A stretch of 64,000 nt of DNA from contig NZ_JAVJQO010000008.1 in NCBI RefSeq assembly GCF_040218225.1, forward strand, positions 744,001 to 808,000, written 5' to 3'. The stretch comes from Gracilimonas sp. (lineage in GTDB: Bacteria; Bacteroidota; Rhodothermia; Balneolales; Balneolaceae). Each line of letters opens with the position of its first letter. The first letter of the stretch is position 1. Below the pieces are notes generated by a model, which saw only the letters and a program-made list of their open reading frames with translations, had not been told where the DNA came from and did not search any database. Positions 35,881-45,247 of this stretch are shown piece by piece. The position numbers and the translations under genes are program-made.

Positions 35881-35980
35881 GCAACCTTGCAGCGTCCGCA
35901 GGTCCTTCAAGCGTTGAGGGGGAACCGATCCTTATTACATTGCGAACGCTCCAAGGTCTTATGAGACGCTTGGAGGTTCT
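35881..35980. repeat. Large imperfect inverted repeat
   Basis: Two 36-bp copies face each other around a 28-bp spacer (35881-35916 and 35945-35980). Reading both in the same direction gives AACGCTTGAAGGACCTGCGG and AACGCTCCAAGGTCTTATGA, then ACGCTGCAAGGTT and ACGCTTGGAGGTT. Each copy is itself partly palindromic. No protein. A REP-like element type is likely. Confidence 0.65.
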
Positions 35981-36054
35981 TCTATTCACACGCTAATTTA
36001 ATAATAGATCGGAGTAGAGGTAGTTTTCCATCCGGGAAGAGGTAATTCAAGTCC

Positions 36055-36086
36055 AAAAAAAGCATTACCCTGGTCAGGGTAATGCT
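36055..36086 (-). terminator. Terminator of the TonB-domain gene
   Basis: AGCATTACCCTG, loop AC, CAGGGTAATGCT and a T6 tract on the minus strand: a 12-bp perfect stem, about 44 bp after the gene's stop. Also a short T run on the plus strand. Confidence 0.85.
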
Positions 36087-36129
36087 TTTAGTCAATTATT
36101 GGGGATGTTATGTCTTAGTCAAAAGTTCT

Positions 36130-36561
36130 TTAGCTTTCAATCTTGAAGCTTATCGGCAAAGTGTAATAAACCTTTACAGCTTTCCCCTGAAGTTGACCAG
36201 GAGTAAACTTCACTTTTTTAATACCTTCTAATGCTGCATCACCGCATCCGGCTCCAATATCTTTAATAACCTCCGCATCTTTAACATCTCCATTTTCATC
36301 AACCACAAATTTAACGAAAACGCGTCCTTCAACACGACCGGAAATTGCCGCTCTCGGGTAATCAATATTCTTGTAAACCTCTTTAATTCCACCCTTGATC
36401 TTGGGCATCTGGTCTACCACATCATAAATTTTTGTCGAGTCTTCAGCAGTAATTGCAAAAACCCCCTCTGCTAATAATCCGGATGATGCTTTAGCAGGTA
36501 GAGTCGTTATCGCCAAAAAGGCTGCCATAAAAGAAAAAAGTAGTATTGATTTTTTAACCAT
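36130..36561 (-). CDS. Secreted/periplasmic TonB C-terminal-domain protein
   Basis: 143 residues: signal peptide (1-25; SFMAAFLAITTLPAKA), then a short linker and a TonB C-terminal domain (IDYPRAAISGRVEGRVFVKF, VVDENGDVKDAEVIKDIGAG, YYTLPISFKIE). No membrane anchor beyond the signal and no Pro-rich spacer, so it is not a standard TonB. It has its own sigma-28 promoter (36629-36655) and terminator. Role unknown; periplasmic protein interaction is likely. Confidence 0.8.
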   Translation of the reverse strand: MVKKSILLFSFMAAFLAITTLPAKASSGLLAEGVFAITAEDSTKIYDVVDQMPKIKGGIKEVYKNIDYPRAAISGRVEGRVFVKFVVDENGDVKDAEVIKDIGAGCGDAALEGIKKVKFTPGQLQGKAVKVYYTLPISFKIES

Positions 36562-36628
36562 GAAAATTACCTCAATTTTTTAGTCTTTTTGTAGAAACAG
36601 ATTTCAGGTATTAGCATTTATAAACCCT

Positions 36629-36655
36629 TTATCGGCGTACTAACTTTTTTCTTAA
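36629..36655 (-). promoter_or_regulatory. Sigma-28 promoter of the TonB-domain gene
   Basis: TTAA, 15 bp, GCCGATAA (36636-36629), a full match to the general sigma-28 -10 consensus, 67 bp before the ATG at 36561. Confidence 0.75.
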
Positions 36656-36732
36656 GCCTATTTCTAATTTTTTTAATAAGCGGCTATTCTATTTCATCTC
36701 TAATAAAAACAAGGATCAAAAAATCATTTAAC

Positions 36733-36765
36733 CAAAAAAGCAGTGAGAGTATCCTTCCCACTGCT
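36733..36765 (-). terminator. Terminator of chemoreceptor 2
   Basis: AGCAGTG, 13-nt loop, CACTGCT, then TTTTTT on the minus strand, starting 22 bp after the stop of the receptor gene. Confidence 0.75.
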
Positions 36766-36786
36766 CTTATAATTATTTAGTCATCG

Positions 36787-38502
36787 TTAAAAGTCACTGA
36801 AGTCATCATGATCGAAACCATTTAGCACGGGTTCTTTGTGATACCCGTTTTTTACTAAACCTGGTTTTGGTTTTTCACCATGTTGATCTGAACCATTTAG
36901 TCCATATCCGTTAACAGGTTTAGGACTTTTTGGTTTTTGCCCTAACGGAATGTTGCTGGTAAAGCGTTGAAGGATGCTTTCCTGCGTCTGTACTATTTGG
37001 CCTCCGCTTCCCCCTACCATTTCCATCAGTTCACTTACGATAAACTTGAGCTCCGACGCCTGGGAAGAAAGTTCTTCCGCTGCACTGGCTGATTCTTCAG
37101 ATGAAGAAGCATTGCTCTGAACCACATTATCCATTTCGGTCATAACAGAGCTCATCTGCTGGATGCCTACTGCCTGCTCTTTAGAAGCGGCAGAGATCTC
37201 CACAATCAGCGTGCTCACATTGTTGATGCTTTCCTCTATTCTCTGAAGGTTTTCAGATACTTCTTTTGAGACCCCATTACCCCGGTCAGAACTAGACTGA
37301 GAACGCTGGATTAACTCTGACGTATTTTGAGCTGCTTCAGCACTGCGCTGGGCCAGTTTTCGAACCTCCTCTGCTACTACGGCAAATCCCTTTCCAGCTT
37401 CTCCGGCACGGGCTGCTTCAACAGCCGCATTCAGTGCCAGTAAGTTAGTTTGGAAGGCAATGTCATCGATCGTTTTGATAATCTTGGACGTCTCTTTTGA
37501 AGAATCACTGATCTCTTTCATGGCCTGAGTCATACGTTTCATCGCCTCTACACCATTTTCAACCAGTGGCTTTGACTCTTTCATCGCCACTTCTACTTCG
37601 GCTGAGTTTTCAGCATTTAGTTTTATCTGTGAAGACATTTCTTCCAGAGAAGAAGTGGTTTCCTGAACACTTGCTGCCTGCTCACTTGCACTTTCTGCCA
37701 ATTCCTGGCTGGCACCGGAAAGTTGTACCGAAGAAGCATTTACTTGCTCTGAACCACTGCTCAGTCGCTCAATAATAGATCTGAGCGCATTGTTTACAGA
37801 ACGAGTGATAAAGAAGCCCAATAACCCAGCTAAAGCTACTCCGAAGATTAAACCTGTTATAGTTACCGTACCTATTACATTATTTTGTGCAATTGCAGTT
37901 TTAACCTCGGAGTCTGCAATTACTTTATTGAGATCTACCAATCCCTGTAATTGTTCTTTGGCTACACGGTAAGATTCCATGTTATAGTTCATAAACTGAT
38001 CCCTTAATCGAGACAAGATATTTGCAGCTTTTTCAGAATCATTTGAAATCTGAAGATACTCACTCGAAATTTCCATGAATTTATTCTGATGATTTCCCCA
38101 GGTTTGATAAGAAGTACTAAATGCTTTCCAATTAATCGCTTCCTGCTGTGTTTGTGGCAAAGATTCATATATATCTTTCGCATCTCTTAGCTGTTTCCAA
38201 TATCCATTTACACTTTCAATAGCTTCCCTTCGGTTTTTATCAGATAGCGCTACATTCTGTAAGGCTTCTTCCTTGCTTCTGATCTCAGCCATAGCCAGAT
38301 TCATGTCCTGTAGTGCTTGAATACTTGGAAGTCTTGCTTCTCCAATTACCTCAATCACTTTTTTATTGGTCAGGGCTCCATATTCACCTATCCCCCCAAG
38401 TATCAGGGTTATGAGAGTTATTCCAGTAAAAGCTGCCGTTAGCTTCTTCCCTATCGTCCATTTTTCTTTTCCATTATTTGGAATATGATTCGCTGTTTTC
38501 AT
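36787..38502 (-). CDS. Methyl-accepting chemotaxis protein (MCP 2)
   Basis: 571 residues from the ATG at 38502 ([20 protein letters not shown]), which matches the layout of its paralogues; the frame continues to 38661 without MCP features. Two membrane helices, a periplasmic helical sensor, HAMP-like linker and the signalling tip [20 protein letters not shown]. The tail is rich in Asn, Gly, Lys and Pro and ends DHDDFSDF. The leader from its sigma-28 promoter would be about 180 nt and contains an 11-bp hairpin. Confidence 0.94.
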   Translation of the reverse strand: MKTANHIPNNGKEKWTIGKKLTAAFTGITLITLILGGIGEYGALTNKKVIEVIGEARLPSIQALQDMNLAMAEIRSKEEALQNVALSDKNRREAIESVNGYWKQLRDAKDIYESLPQTQQEAINWKAFSTSYQTWGNHQNKFMEISSEYLQISNDSEKAANILSRLRDQFMNYNMESYRVAKEQLQGLVDLNKVIADSEVKTAIAQNNVIGTVTITGLIFGVALAGLLGFFITRSVNNALRSIIERLSSGSEQVNASSVQLSGASQELAESASEQAASVQETTSSLEEMSSQIKLNAENSAEVEVAMKESKPLVENGVEAMKRMTQAMKEISDSSKETSKIIKTIDDIAFQTNLLALNAAVEAARAGEAGKGFAVVAEEVRKLAQRSAEAAQNTSELIQRSQSSSDRGNGVSKEVSENLQRIEESINNVSTLIVEISAASKEQAVGIQQMSSVMTEMDNVVQSNASSSEESASAAEELSSQASELKFIVSELMEMVGGSGGQIVQTQESILQRFTSNIPLGQKPKSPKPVNGYGLNGSDQHGEKPKPGLVKNGYHKEPVLNGFDHDDFSDF

Positions 38503-38628
38503 AATCTTAAATTTTAATGTTGTCTCGACGTAGATTTTTTTGGTGTTCTGTATTTTGTTAGCTCGACACTCAATCTTTGATCGCTGACAATTTTGGTTTA
38601 ATGTAATCCCAGGCAAACCTAATATTGA

Positions 38629-38654
38629 ATAATCTAATAGTCTTATTAGATTAT
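38629..38654 (-). promoter_or_regulatory. Hairpin in the leader of chemoreceptor 2
   Basis: ATAATCTAATA, loop 4 nt, TATTAGATTAT: perfect 11-bp inverted repeat, AT-rich, about 130 nt before the start codon. A protein-binding palindrome or an mRNA hairpin are both possible. Confidence 0.55.
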
Positions 38655-38659
38655 AGACC

Positions 38660-38692
38660 AAAAAAATAACCTGCTCGGGCAGAACAGGTTAT
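38660..38692 (-). terminator. Terminator of chemoreceptor 3, overlapping a promoter
   Basis: Minus strand: ATAACCTG, loop 11 nt, CAGGTTAT, then TTTTTT. It lies 105 bp after the stop of the MCP 3 gene. Its first arm shares TAA with the -10 box of the next promoter (38689-38715). Confidence 0.75.
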
Positions 38693-38715
38693 CGGTAGAA
38701 AGAAAAAAATATTAA
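38689..38715 (-). promoter_or_regulatory. Sigma-28 promoter of chemoreceptor 2
   Basis: TTAA (38715-38712), 15 bp, ACCGATAA (38696-38689). Transcription would start near 38682, inside the terminator stem of the preceding gene, so the new message carries only part of that hairpin. Confidence 0.7.
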
Positions 38716-38796
38716 ATACTTTTGTCACTAAAATTTAATAAAAACAATTACTTATACTTCATTAAATCTTCATATTTTGAGTTTAAGGGTATCGTA

Positions 38797-40521
38797 TTAG
38801 AATCCATTCAGGTCTTTATCAGAAAAGTGAAAGCCATTGGTGATTGATCCCTTTTTATACCCATGCTTTTTATGGTTTGCATTCTGCTTTAGTGCATGAG
38901 CTTTCCCATTAGTATTTCCTATTGGTTTCTTATTTGGATACGCAACAGGAGCAAGTCCGCTTAGCTGGTTTTTTCTAATTTCAACAGAAGTAGTGTTATT
39001 CTCGTCACTTCCCACCATTACCTTCAGATCCCGAATAATATACTTCAATTCCTCGGCCTGGGATGAAAGCTCCTCTGCTGCGCTGGCCGATTCTTCCGAT
39101 GTTGAGGCATTTTCCTGAACAACATGATCCATTTCTGTCATAGCTGTTTGTATTTGCTGAATTCCAACCGATTGTTCTTTAGAGGCAGCTGAAATTTCCA
39201 CAACAAGGGTACTCACACTATTGATACTATCTTCAATCTTTTTCAAGTTTTCTGATACTTCAGACGATACGTTGTTTCCACGATCTGAACTTGCCTGTGA
39301 GCGCTGTATAAGCTCGGAGGTATTCTTAGCTGCTTCTGCACTTCGTTGCGCTAAAGTTCTTACTTCTTCAGCTACCACAGCAAATCCTTTGCCTGCTTCA
39401 CCAGCCCGGGCTGCCTCTACGGCTGCATTCAATGCCAGCAGGTTGGTCTGGAAAGCAATATCATCAATCGTTTTGATAATTTTGGAGGTTTCTTTGGATG
39501 ATTCACTGATTTCTTTCATAGCCTGAGTCATGCGTTTCATCGCTTCCACACCATCATTCACCAATGGCTTGGAATCTTCCATTGCACGTTCAGCCTCTGC
39601 GGAGTTTTCAGCATTCATTTTGGTTTGGCTGGACATTTCTTCCAGAGAAGACGTGGTTTCCTGAACACTGGCTGCCTGTTCACTGGTGCTTTGCGCCAGT
39701 TGCTGGCTAGAATCAGAGAACTGCTCAGCCGCCCCTGATAAGTTTTGTGCATTATTACCCAGCTGTTCTATAATTCGTTGGATGGGTTTCATCACATTAA
39801 AGCGAACTACCCAGAATGAAATCACAGCTAATACTGCAATGGCGGGTACTGCGAAAAGGCTTAGCATAAAGAGAAAATCTCTTCGGGCAATTACAGCTTC
39901 TACTTCTTCCTTTGTCCGGCTTTCCAGCATTTTTTCAAACTCGGCAATCGGTTTCATAATAGTAGCCTTATCAGAATGGTACTTATCATCGAACATGATT
40001 CGGCTGGCGAGTTCGAGGTTTGGCTCGCCTTTTCTGGTATAACTACCCCTTCCGTCATCAAACAGCCCTTTTACTGCATTCATTGCTATTGTTTCGGTGG
40101 TGACCAATCCATTAGACTTTTTCTCTGCTTCATCAAGCTTGGCAAACTCAGCTTTTGTAAAACCCGCCTCCTTCATCAAGTCTTTCAGGGCTATTGTACG
40201 TCCATCAGGTCTTGGTTTATTTCCATTCCTCACATCAAGTATATGCCAGTACTCATCCTCATATTTTGGATTTTGCGTTAGCACATAGGTTCTGGCCAAA
40301 CGAGTCAACTCGTCAGAACTGAAGGTCAGCTCTGCAGCAAGCTGGCTCGAAATGTATCGCTTGTCGTTTACTTCCTTAAGTTCGCTTTGCACATTGTATG
40401 TTACAATGGATAGCACTGATATAATGATTGCCACAATCAGGTAGGCAACGTTGATAGTGGTTAGTTTTTTACCAACGGTCCAGTTTTTATTATTGAGAAT
40501 GGTATTGTTAATGTCACTCAT
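38797..40521 (-). CDS. Methyl-accepting chemotaxis protein (MCP 3)
   Basis: 574 residues. Membrane helix at 20-43, periplasmic sensor region with a helical-bundle look ([20 protein letters not shown]), second helix (about 215-235), and the tip [21 protein letters not shown]-terminal tail rich in Asn/Lys/His ending DKDLNGF. It has its own sigma-28 promoter about 200 nt upstream (40721-40747). Confidence 0.94.
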   Translation of the reverse strand: MSDINNTILNNKNWTVGKKLTTINVAYLIVAIIISVLSIVTYNVQSELKEVNDKRYISSQLAAELTFSSDELTRLARTYVLTQNPKYEDEYWHILDVRNGNKPRPDGRTIALKDLMKEAGFTKAEFAKLDEAEKKSNGLVTTETIAMNAVKGLFDDGRGSYTRKGEPNLELASRIMFDDKYHSDKATIMKPIAEFEKMLESRTKEEVEAVIARRDFLFMLSLFAVPAIAVLAVISFWVVRFNVMKPIQRIIEQLGNNAQNLSGAAEQFSDSSQQLAQSTSEQAASVQETTSSLEEMSSQTKMNAENSAEAERAMEDSKPLVNDGVEAMKRMTQAMKEISESSKETSKIIKTIDDIAFQTNLLALNAAVEAARAGEAGKGFAVVAEEVRTLAQRSAEAAKNTSELIQRSQASSDRGNNVSSEVSENLKKIEDSINSVSTLVVEISAASKEQSVGIQQIQTAMTEMDHVVQENASTSEESASAAEELSSQAEELKYIIRDLKVMVGSDENNTTSVEIRKNQLSGLAPVAYPNKKPIGNTNGKAHALKQNANHKKHGYKKGSITNGFHFSDKDLNGF

Positions 40522-40720
40522 TTTTAATGCTCTTTGAGTTTATTTTTTGAACCGTATCAATATTCACGATTCTTTTTTTTGGGGGTAATGATGAGCACAG
40601 GTTACTGTGTAATTTATTCTGCCGGAGTACTTATTCCTTAAAGCTAAGACTGGCTAATTGATCTTTAGATCAAGACTTTTATAAGAACAACCGGAAACCA
40701 ACTGCATCCGGTACAACGGC

Positions 40721-40747
40721 TTATCGGCTAAACACGTAAAATGTTAA
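40721..40747 (-). promoter_or_regulatory. Sigma-28 promoter of chemoreceptor 3
   Basis: TTAA, 15 bp, GCCGATAA (40728-40721): full -10 match. The leader to the ATG at 40521 would be about 190 nt and includes the palindrome TTGATCTTTAGATCAA at 40658-40673. The 299-bp gap 40522-40820 otherwise shows no gene. Confidence 0.72.
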
Positions 40748-40820
40748 GATTCTCTATTGAAAATATTTCACGGCTCTCCCCCGACTCATTAAGTTCACAA
40801 AGAATCAACTCTGATTATAT

Positions 40821-41201
40821 TTAGTGCATTACCCCTAAAACAGAAAGAATTTTCTCCCTCAGAATCTCTGGTGTAAATGGTTTATGAACAAACCCGGCAT
40901 ATTGCTCATCGATAATTTTAATTCGCTCGCTGTTACTTTCTGTGGAAACGATGAGCACCGGCATATCCATCGTGATTGGGTTTTTACGAATTTGCTCCAG
41001 CATTTCTATTCCATCCATAATGGGCATGTTTACATCAATAAAGAGCAAATCAAGCCAGTTATTTTCTACGATCTCCAGACCTTCTGCACCATTTCCTGCC
41101 TGGTGGATTTCTCCTACTTCAACGCCGGTATTTTTTATTGTTTTAATGATCATGCTTCTCATTACCGCACTGTCATCAACAACAAGAATATTAATAGCCA
41201 T
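40821..41201 (-). CDS. CheY-like receiver (last gene of the che operon)
   Basis: 126 residues: receiver domain with phospho-Asp in LFIDVNMPIMDG, switch Ser in LIVSTESNS and Lys in VHKPFTP. Follows cheB by 16 bp. One of five stand-alone receivers in this region. Confidence 0.88.
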   Translation of the reverse strand: MAINILVVDDSAVMRSMIIKTIKNTGVEVGEIHQAGNGAEGLEIVENNWLDLLFIDVNMPIMDGIEMLEQIRKNPITMDMPVLIVSTESNSERIKIIDEQYAGFVHKPFTPEILREKILSVLGVMH

Positions 41202-41217
41202 CTTAATCTCCAGTTTG

Positions 41218-42291
41218 TTACGCTATAAGTTCTAATTTCTTTGTTTCTAAATGCTTCAGGATTGCTTCAGATATTCCTTCAAGCGGCAAGACTTCTGAAG
41301 CCGCACCAATTTTCGCAGCTTCCTTTGGCATGCCGTATACCACGGAACTACTCTCATCCTGCGCAATGGTATAACAACCTTTTGCTTTCATCTGAAGAAG
41401 TCCTTTTGCTCCATCAGCTCCCATTCCAGTAAGTATTATACCTATTGCCTTATTTCCAGCCACTCTCGCAACTGAATCAAACAACACATCCACACTTGGA
41501 CGATGGTGATTAACCCTGCCGGAATCTATGATCTTAATCTCAAAACCATCTGTCGAGTCTTCGATGATCATATGTCTATCGCCAGGCGCAATAAACACTT
41601 TCCCGGAATGCACCTTGTCTCCATCTTTGGCCTCAACAACTTCAACCCTGCACAAAGTATTTAAACGGCTTGCAAACTGGTTAGTGAAAACAGGGGGCAT
41701 ATGTTGTACTATAACTACACCCGGTATATTCTCTGGTAATTGCTGCAACAGATATTCAAGGGTACGAGGACCTCCGGTAGATACTCCTATGGCAATCAAC
41801 TTTTCTTTTGAATTTCCAATCACTTCTCTTACATGCAATTCTCCTCTGGCGGCACTGCCAACCGGACTATTTAAAATACCCCGGATATTTTGAGATTTAA
41901 CATTAGCCACAGAGGCTGTCTGTATGGCCCTAACTAAATCGTATTCCATTTCTTCGACGCCATAATCGGCTTTTGGTTTTGAAATGACTTCAATGGCGCC
42001 CGCTGCCAGGGCACGAAGAGCTCTTTTACTATTTGCCGGGGTAACGGAGCTTACTACAACCACAGGCAAGGGAAGGTGTTTCATTAGTTTCTTCAGGAAG
42101 GTCAGGCCGTCCATACGAGGCATTAACATATCAAGGGTAATGACATCTGGCTGGAGCTCGGCAATAAGCTGACGAGCTTCATAGGGGTCTTCGGCTGTTC
42201 CCACAACTTCAATACCTTCCTGTTTATTCAATAAAAAAGAAATCAGTTTTCTATCGAATAGAGAATCGTCAACTACAAGGACTTTAATCAT
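41218..42291 (-). CDS. cheB: CheB, receptor methylesterase (copy 1)
   Basis: 357 residues: an N-terminal receiver (VDDSLFDRKLISFL; DMLMPRMDG) and the C-terminal methylesterase with catalytic Ser in GVSTGG, His in VQHMPP and Asp in LTGMGADGAKG. It removes methyl groups from receptor Glu residues. A paralogue lies just upstream. Confidence 0.95.
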   Translation of the reverse strand: MIKVLVVDDSLFDRKLISFLLNKQEGIEVVGTAEDPYEARQLIAELQPDVITLDMLMPRMDGLTFLKKLMKHLPLPVVVVSSVTPANSKRALRALAAGAIEVISKPKADYGVEEMEYDLVRAIQTASVANVKSQNIRGILNSPVGSAARGELHVREVIGNSKEKLIAIGVSTGGPRTLEYLLQQLPENIPGVVIVQHMPPVFTNQFASRLNTLCRVEVVEAKDGDKVHSGKVFIAPGDRHMIIEDSTDGFEIKIIDSGRVNHHRPSVDVLFDSVARVAGNKAIGIILTGMGADGAKGLLQMKAKGCYTIAQDESSSVVYGMPKEAAKIGAASEVLPLEGISEAILKHLETKKLELIA

Positions 42292-42312
42292 GCCTTACCT
42301 CCTTTTTCGGTA

Positions 42313-43380
42313 TTAAGAAACAGGTTCTGCCATTTTCTTAGCCATCTGCTTTATTATGGCATCAGGTATGGATTGTAAAGGTAAAATCTCTTCAGCTGCC
42401 CCCAGTTTTGCAGCCTCTCTAGGCATTCCATATACTACCGAGGTAGCCTCATCCTGGGCAATTGTATAAGCGCCTTTTTCCTTCATGTTTAGCAGTCCCT
42501 GGGCACCATCGGCTCCCATCCCGGTTAAGATCACGCCCATGGCATTCAAACCTGCGGCCTGTGCAACTGAATTAAACATCACATCCACACTTGGCCGCTG
42601 ATGATGAACCGGAGGGCCTGACTTAATTCGGGTGTAATATTTGGCTCCGCTTTTTTCAACAAGCATGTGGAAGTTTCCCGGTGCAATCAAAGCCTGACCG
42701 GATTTAATTAAATCTCCATCTTCAGCTTCTTTAACTTTAAGCCGGCAAATCGTATTCAGCCGTTCTGCAAAACTTTTGGTGAATACAGGTGGCATATGCT
42801 GAGTAATGACAATACCGGGCAGATTTTCAGGGAGCTCTGTAAGTACGGCTTCCAGTGCGCGGGTTCCTCCGGTAGAAGCACCAATTGCAATAAGTTTATT
42901 TGTGGTATGCAGCAGGCCTTCCGAATGCTTTAAGCCCGTCGTTTTCTGTTTGGCTTGAACCGATTTAATCATCTCCATATGTTTATCGAAACGAGCAATA
43001 GATGCGATTCGGACGGCCTTTACAATATCCTGAGAGATGTTCTGAGTAGAATAAGCTGAGCCGGGTTTGCAGATTACATCTACTGCTCCAAGACGAAGTG
43101 CATTAAGAGCATTAGCACTGTTCTTGGGTGTTAACGAACTAACCACGACAACTGGCATGGGAAAATGCTTCATCAGTTTTGCCAAAAATGAAAGACCCTC
43201 CATGCGAGGCATTTCAAGGTCTAATGTGAGCACATCGGGTTTGAGCTGTACAATTTTTTCTCTTGCTATGTAAGGATCCATAGCTGTTCCAACAACCTCT
43301 ATATCCTGCTGCTTATTTAATTCTTCGGTAAGCAGTTTTCTTACTACAGCTGAATCATCTACAATCAGAACTTTAATCAT
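42313..43380 (-). CDS. cheB: CheB, receptor methylesterase (copy 2)
   Basis: 355 residues with intact catalytic residues (GASTGG, TQHMPP, LTGMGADGAQG) and an intact receiver (DLEMPRMEG). It lies next to the other cheB, so the two probably arose by tandem duplication and have diverged. Overlaps the cheX-like gene by 4 bp. Confidence 0.95.
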   Translation of the reverse strand: MIKVLIVDDSAVVRKLLTEELNKQQDIEVVGTAMDPYIAREKIVQLKPDVLTLDLEMPRMEGLSFLAKLMKHFPMPVVVVSSLTPKNSANALNALRLGAVDVICKPGSAYSTQNISQDIVKAVRIASIARFDKHMEMIKSVQAKQKTTGLKHSEGLLHTTNKLIAIGASTGGTRALEAVLTELPENLPGIVITQHMPPVFTKSFAERLNTICRLKVKEAEDGDLIKSGQALIAPGNFHMLVEKSGAKYYTRIKSGPPVHHQRPSVDVMFNSVAQAAGLNAMGVILTGMGADGAQGLLNMKEKGAYTIAQDEATSVVYGMPREAAKLGAAEEILPLQSIPDAIIKQMAKKMAEPVS

Positions 43381-43853
43381 GCCGGGTCCTCTGAGCTGTA
43401 ATAGATTGAAATATCAGCAACACCTTCATCCAGAAGCACCTGCAGTTTTTCCTGACACATATCTTTGAATACAATGTCCAGATCTTCATCTGGCTTTGCG
43501 ATCCTGGGCGGACGGATGTAGCAAATGTTTTCATCTTTTGCGAAAAGAGGCACTGTGTTTCCACAAATAATATTGGCGATTTCACAAAGAGCTCCTTCCT
43601 TTTCTTCCTGAGTAGCCGATTCCACTCCCAGCATGTTTGCTGCAATGGCATCTAAGAGATTACCGGAAGCATCGATTACCATTCCACCTTTGGCGGCACC
43701 ATCAAAATGTACAACCGAGCGTGAAGTTCCATCTGGTTTTTCCAACAGATCTGCATCCTCCATTTCCCATTCCTCTAGTGGAAACATGTAGCAGGTTATT
43801 TCAAATGTATTTACAGCGATATCGTGGATTTTATCCGTGTAAGTAGTACTCAT
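43377..43853 (-). CDS. CheX-like CheY-P phosphatase (copy 2)
   Basis: 158 residues from the ATG at 43853; a longer frame to 43898 is possible but less likely. A CheX fold with the E-x-x-N catalytic motif (ALCEIANIICGNTVP) and FDGAAKGGMVIDASG. It removes phosphate from CheY. Overlaps the previous receiver gene by 23 bp. Confidence 0.82.
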   Translation of the reverse strand: MSTTYTDKIHDIAVNTFEITCYMFPLEEWEMEDADLLEKPDGTSRSVVHFDGAAKGGMVIDASGNLLDAIAANMLGVESATQEEKEGALCEIANIICGNTVPLFAKDENICYIRPPRIAKPDEDLDIVFKDMCQEKLQVLLDEGVADISIYYSSEDPA

Positions 43854-44241
43854 TTTTAATCCCATAAAATTTTGATAATTGTAGTTCCAGAAGCTCAAGA
43901 TCTAGCGGCTTACGGATATAACCATGTCCCCAAAAAGCCAACATATTTAAAAGCTGCTCATCCCTTTCAGTGGTAACAGCAACTGTTGGTATATCTCTGA
44001 ACTGATGATGATTATGTATGATGTTCAGAAATTCCATACCGTTCATTACAGGCATATTAATGTCAGTCAAGATGAGGTCTATCCTGTTTCGGCTGAGCAT
44101 ATCAATGGCATCAATACCATTGGCTGCTTCATAAATATAGCCGACATTAAAACTGCTTTTCCGGAGCAGCACCTGCTGATGAATCCGAATTGCCGGTTCA
44201 TCATCCACGATGAGTACGTTATTTATTGATCCTGATTTCAT
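43831..44241 (-). CDS. CheY-like receiver
   Basis: 136 residues: receiver with phospho-Asp in ILTDINMPVMNG, VTTERDEQ and RKPLDL. Part of the che operon; partner unknown. Confidence 0.86.
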   Translation of the reverse strand: MKSGSINNVLIVDDEPAIRIHQQVLLRKSSFNVGYIYEAANGIDAIDMLSRNRIDLILTDINMPVMNGMEFLNIIHNHHQFRDIPTVAVTTERDEQLLNMLAFWGHGYIRKPLDLELLELQLSKFYGIKNEYYLHG

Positions 44242-44267
44242 CTTTGTATTCCCATAACTGTTTCGGT

Positions 44268-44690
44268 TTATATTTCACCGTTAAGCAAAAGACCGGGTTC
44301 TTTTCTTGTTATCGAATCTTTATTCAACAACTTTAGCATTTTATCTCTGAGTGCTTCTGGTGCAAATGGCTTATGAAGAAATTCGGTACCAAGCTCTGTG
44401 ACGATTTCTACTTTTATGTCATTGCTTTCTGCAGAAACCGTAAGAACCGGGATTCTACAAGCTCTGGGATCTAACTTAATGTGAGCCAACATTTCTGCCC
44501 CACCCATTACCGGCATATTTAAGTCAGCTATAATAAACCCGAACTCTTTTTCTCTAATCCAATCCAGGCCTTCCTTTCCATTTTCAGCTTCTATGATTTC
44601 GTTTATCTCAAAACCACATAGTTCAAGAGTCCTCCGGATAACCGTCCGCATCACCTGGCAATCATCCACTATCAAAACATTTAATCCCAT
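44268..44690 (-). CDS. CheY-like receiver
   Basis: 140 residues: receiver with phospho-Asp in FIIADLNMPVMGG, TVSAESND and HKPFAPE. Located after cheD. Confidence 0.86.
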   Translation of the reverse strand: MGLNVLIVDDCQVMRTVIRRTLELCGFEINEIIEAENGKEGLDWIREKEFGFIIADLNMPVMGGAEMLAHIKLDPRACRIPVLTVSAESNDIKVEIVTELGTEFLHKPFAPEALRDKMLKLLNKDSITRKEPGLLLNGEI

Positions 44691-44701
44691 GAGTGCCTCC
44701 T

Positions 44702-45241
44702 TTAAACTGTTACTTGTTGGTTATAAACTGAGCCTGCCGAAATGCCGGAAGGACGATTTGAACTATTAATAGCTTGTTTATTGATGGTTACAATTCCATC
44801 TCCAATCGATAGTGTCATGGTTCTGGAAATGCTTCCTCCTACATCTTGTTTGGAAATCATGAATCCATTCTTCCAAAGTAGTTTTCTCAGAACCGTGAAA
44901 TTGCGCTTGCCAATTTTGAAGTAATCGTCATCTTCATTCTTCTTCATACTGGCACCACCAGCCACTATTATTTCAAGGTTCTTTTTCTGAGCTCCCAGTT
45001 CATAAACCTCATTCAGGAGAGCCCCAAAGCCGGTATCTACATACATCGCTGGTTTTGTTTTGGCTTTTTCAGGATCAGCTTTTGATAACGGAAGCATCAC
45101 ATGTACCAACCCACCTACTTTAGCAACAGGGTCGTAAACGGTAATGCCAAGACAACTGCCGAGTGCATGAGTTATGATTTCTTCTTGCACATTGGCGGAT
45201 ACTTTTAAATCGCTAACACCAACTACTTTTCTCATTTGCAC
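44702..45241 (-). CDS. cheD: CheD, receptor deamidase
   Basis: 179 residues. CheD motif with catalytic Cys (ALGSCLGITVYD) and His in GGLVHVMLP; also FKIGKRNFTVL. CheD deamidates receptor Gln residues and partners with CheC/CheX-type proteins. Follows cheR by 6 bp. Confidence 0.93.
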   Translation of the reverse strand: MQMRKVVGVSDLKVSANVQEEIITHALGSCLGITVYDPVAKVGGLVHVMLPLSKADPEKAKTKPAMYVDTGFGALLNEVYELGAQKKNLEIIVAGGASMKKNEDDDYFKIGKRNFTVLRKLLWKNGFMISKQDVGGSISRTMTLSIGDGIVTINKQAINSSNRPSGISAGSVYNQQVTV

Positions 45242-45247
45242 ACTCTG

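Noticed and set aside
38503-38661. 53-residue N-terminal extension of chemoreceptor 2
   Set aside because: Overlaps the palindromic leader, lacks receptor features, and the paralogues begin at the equivalent of 38502.
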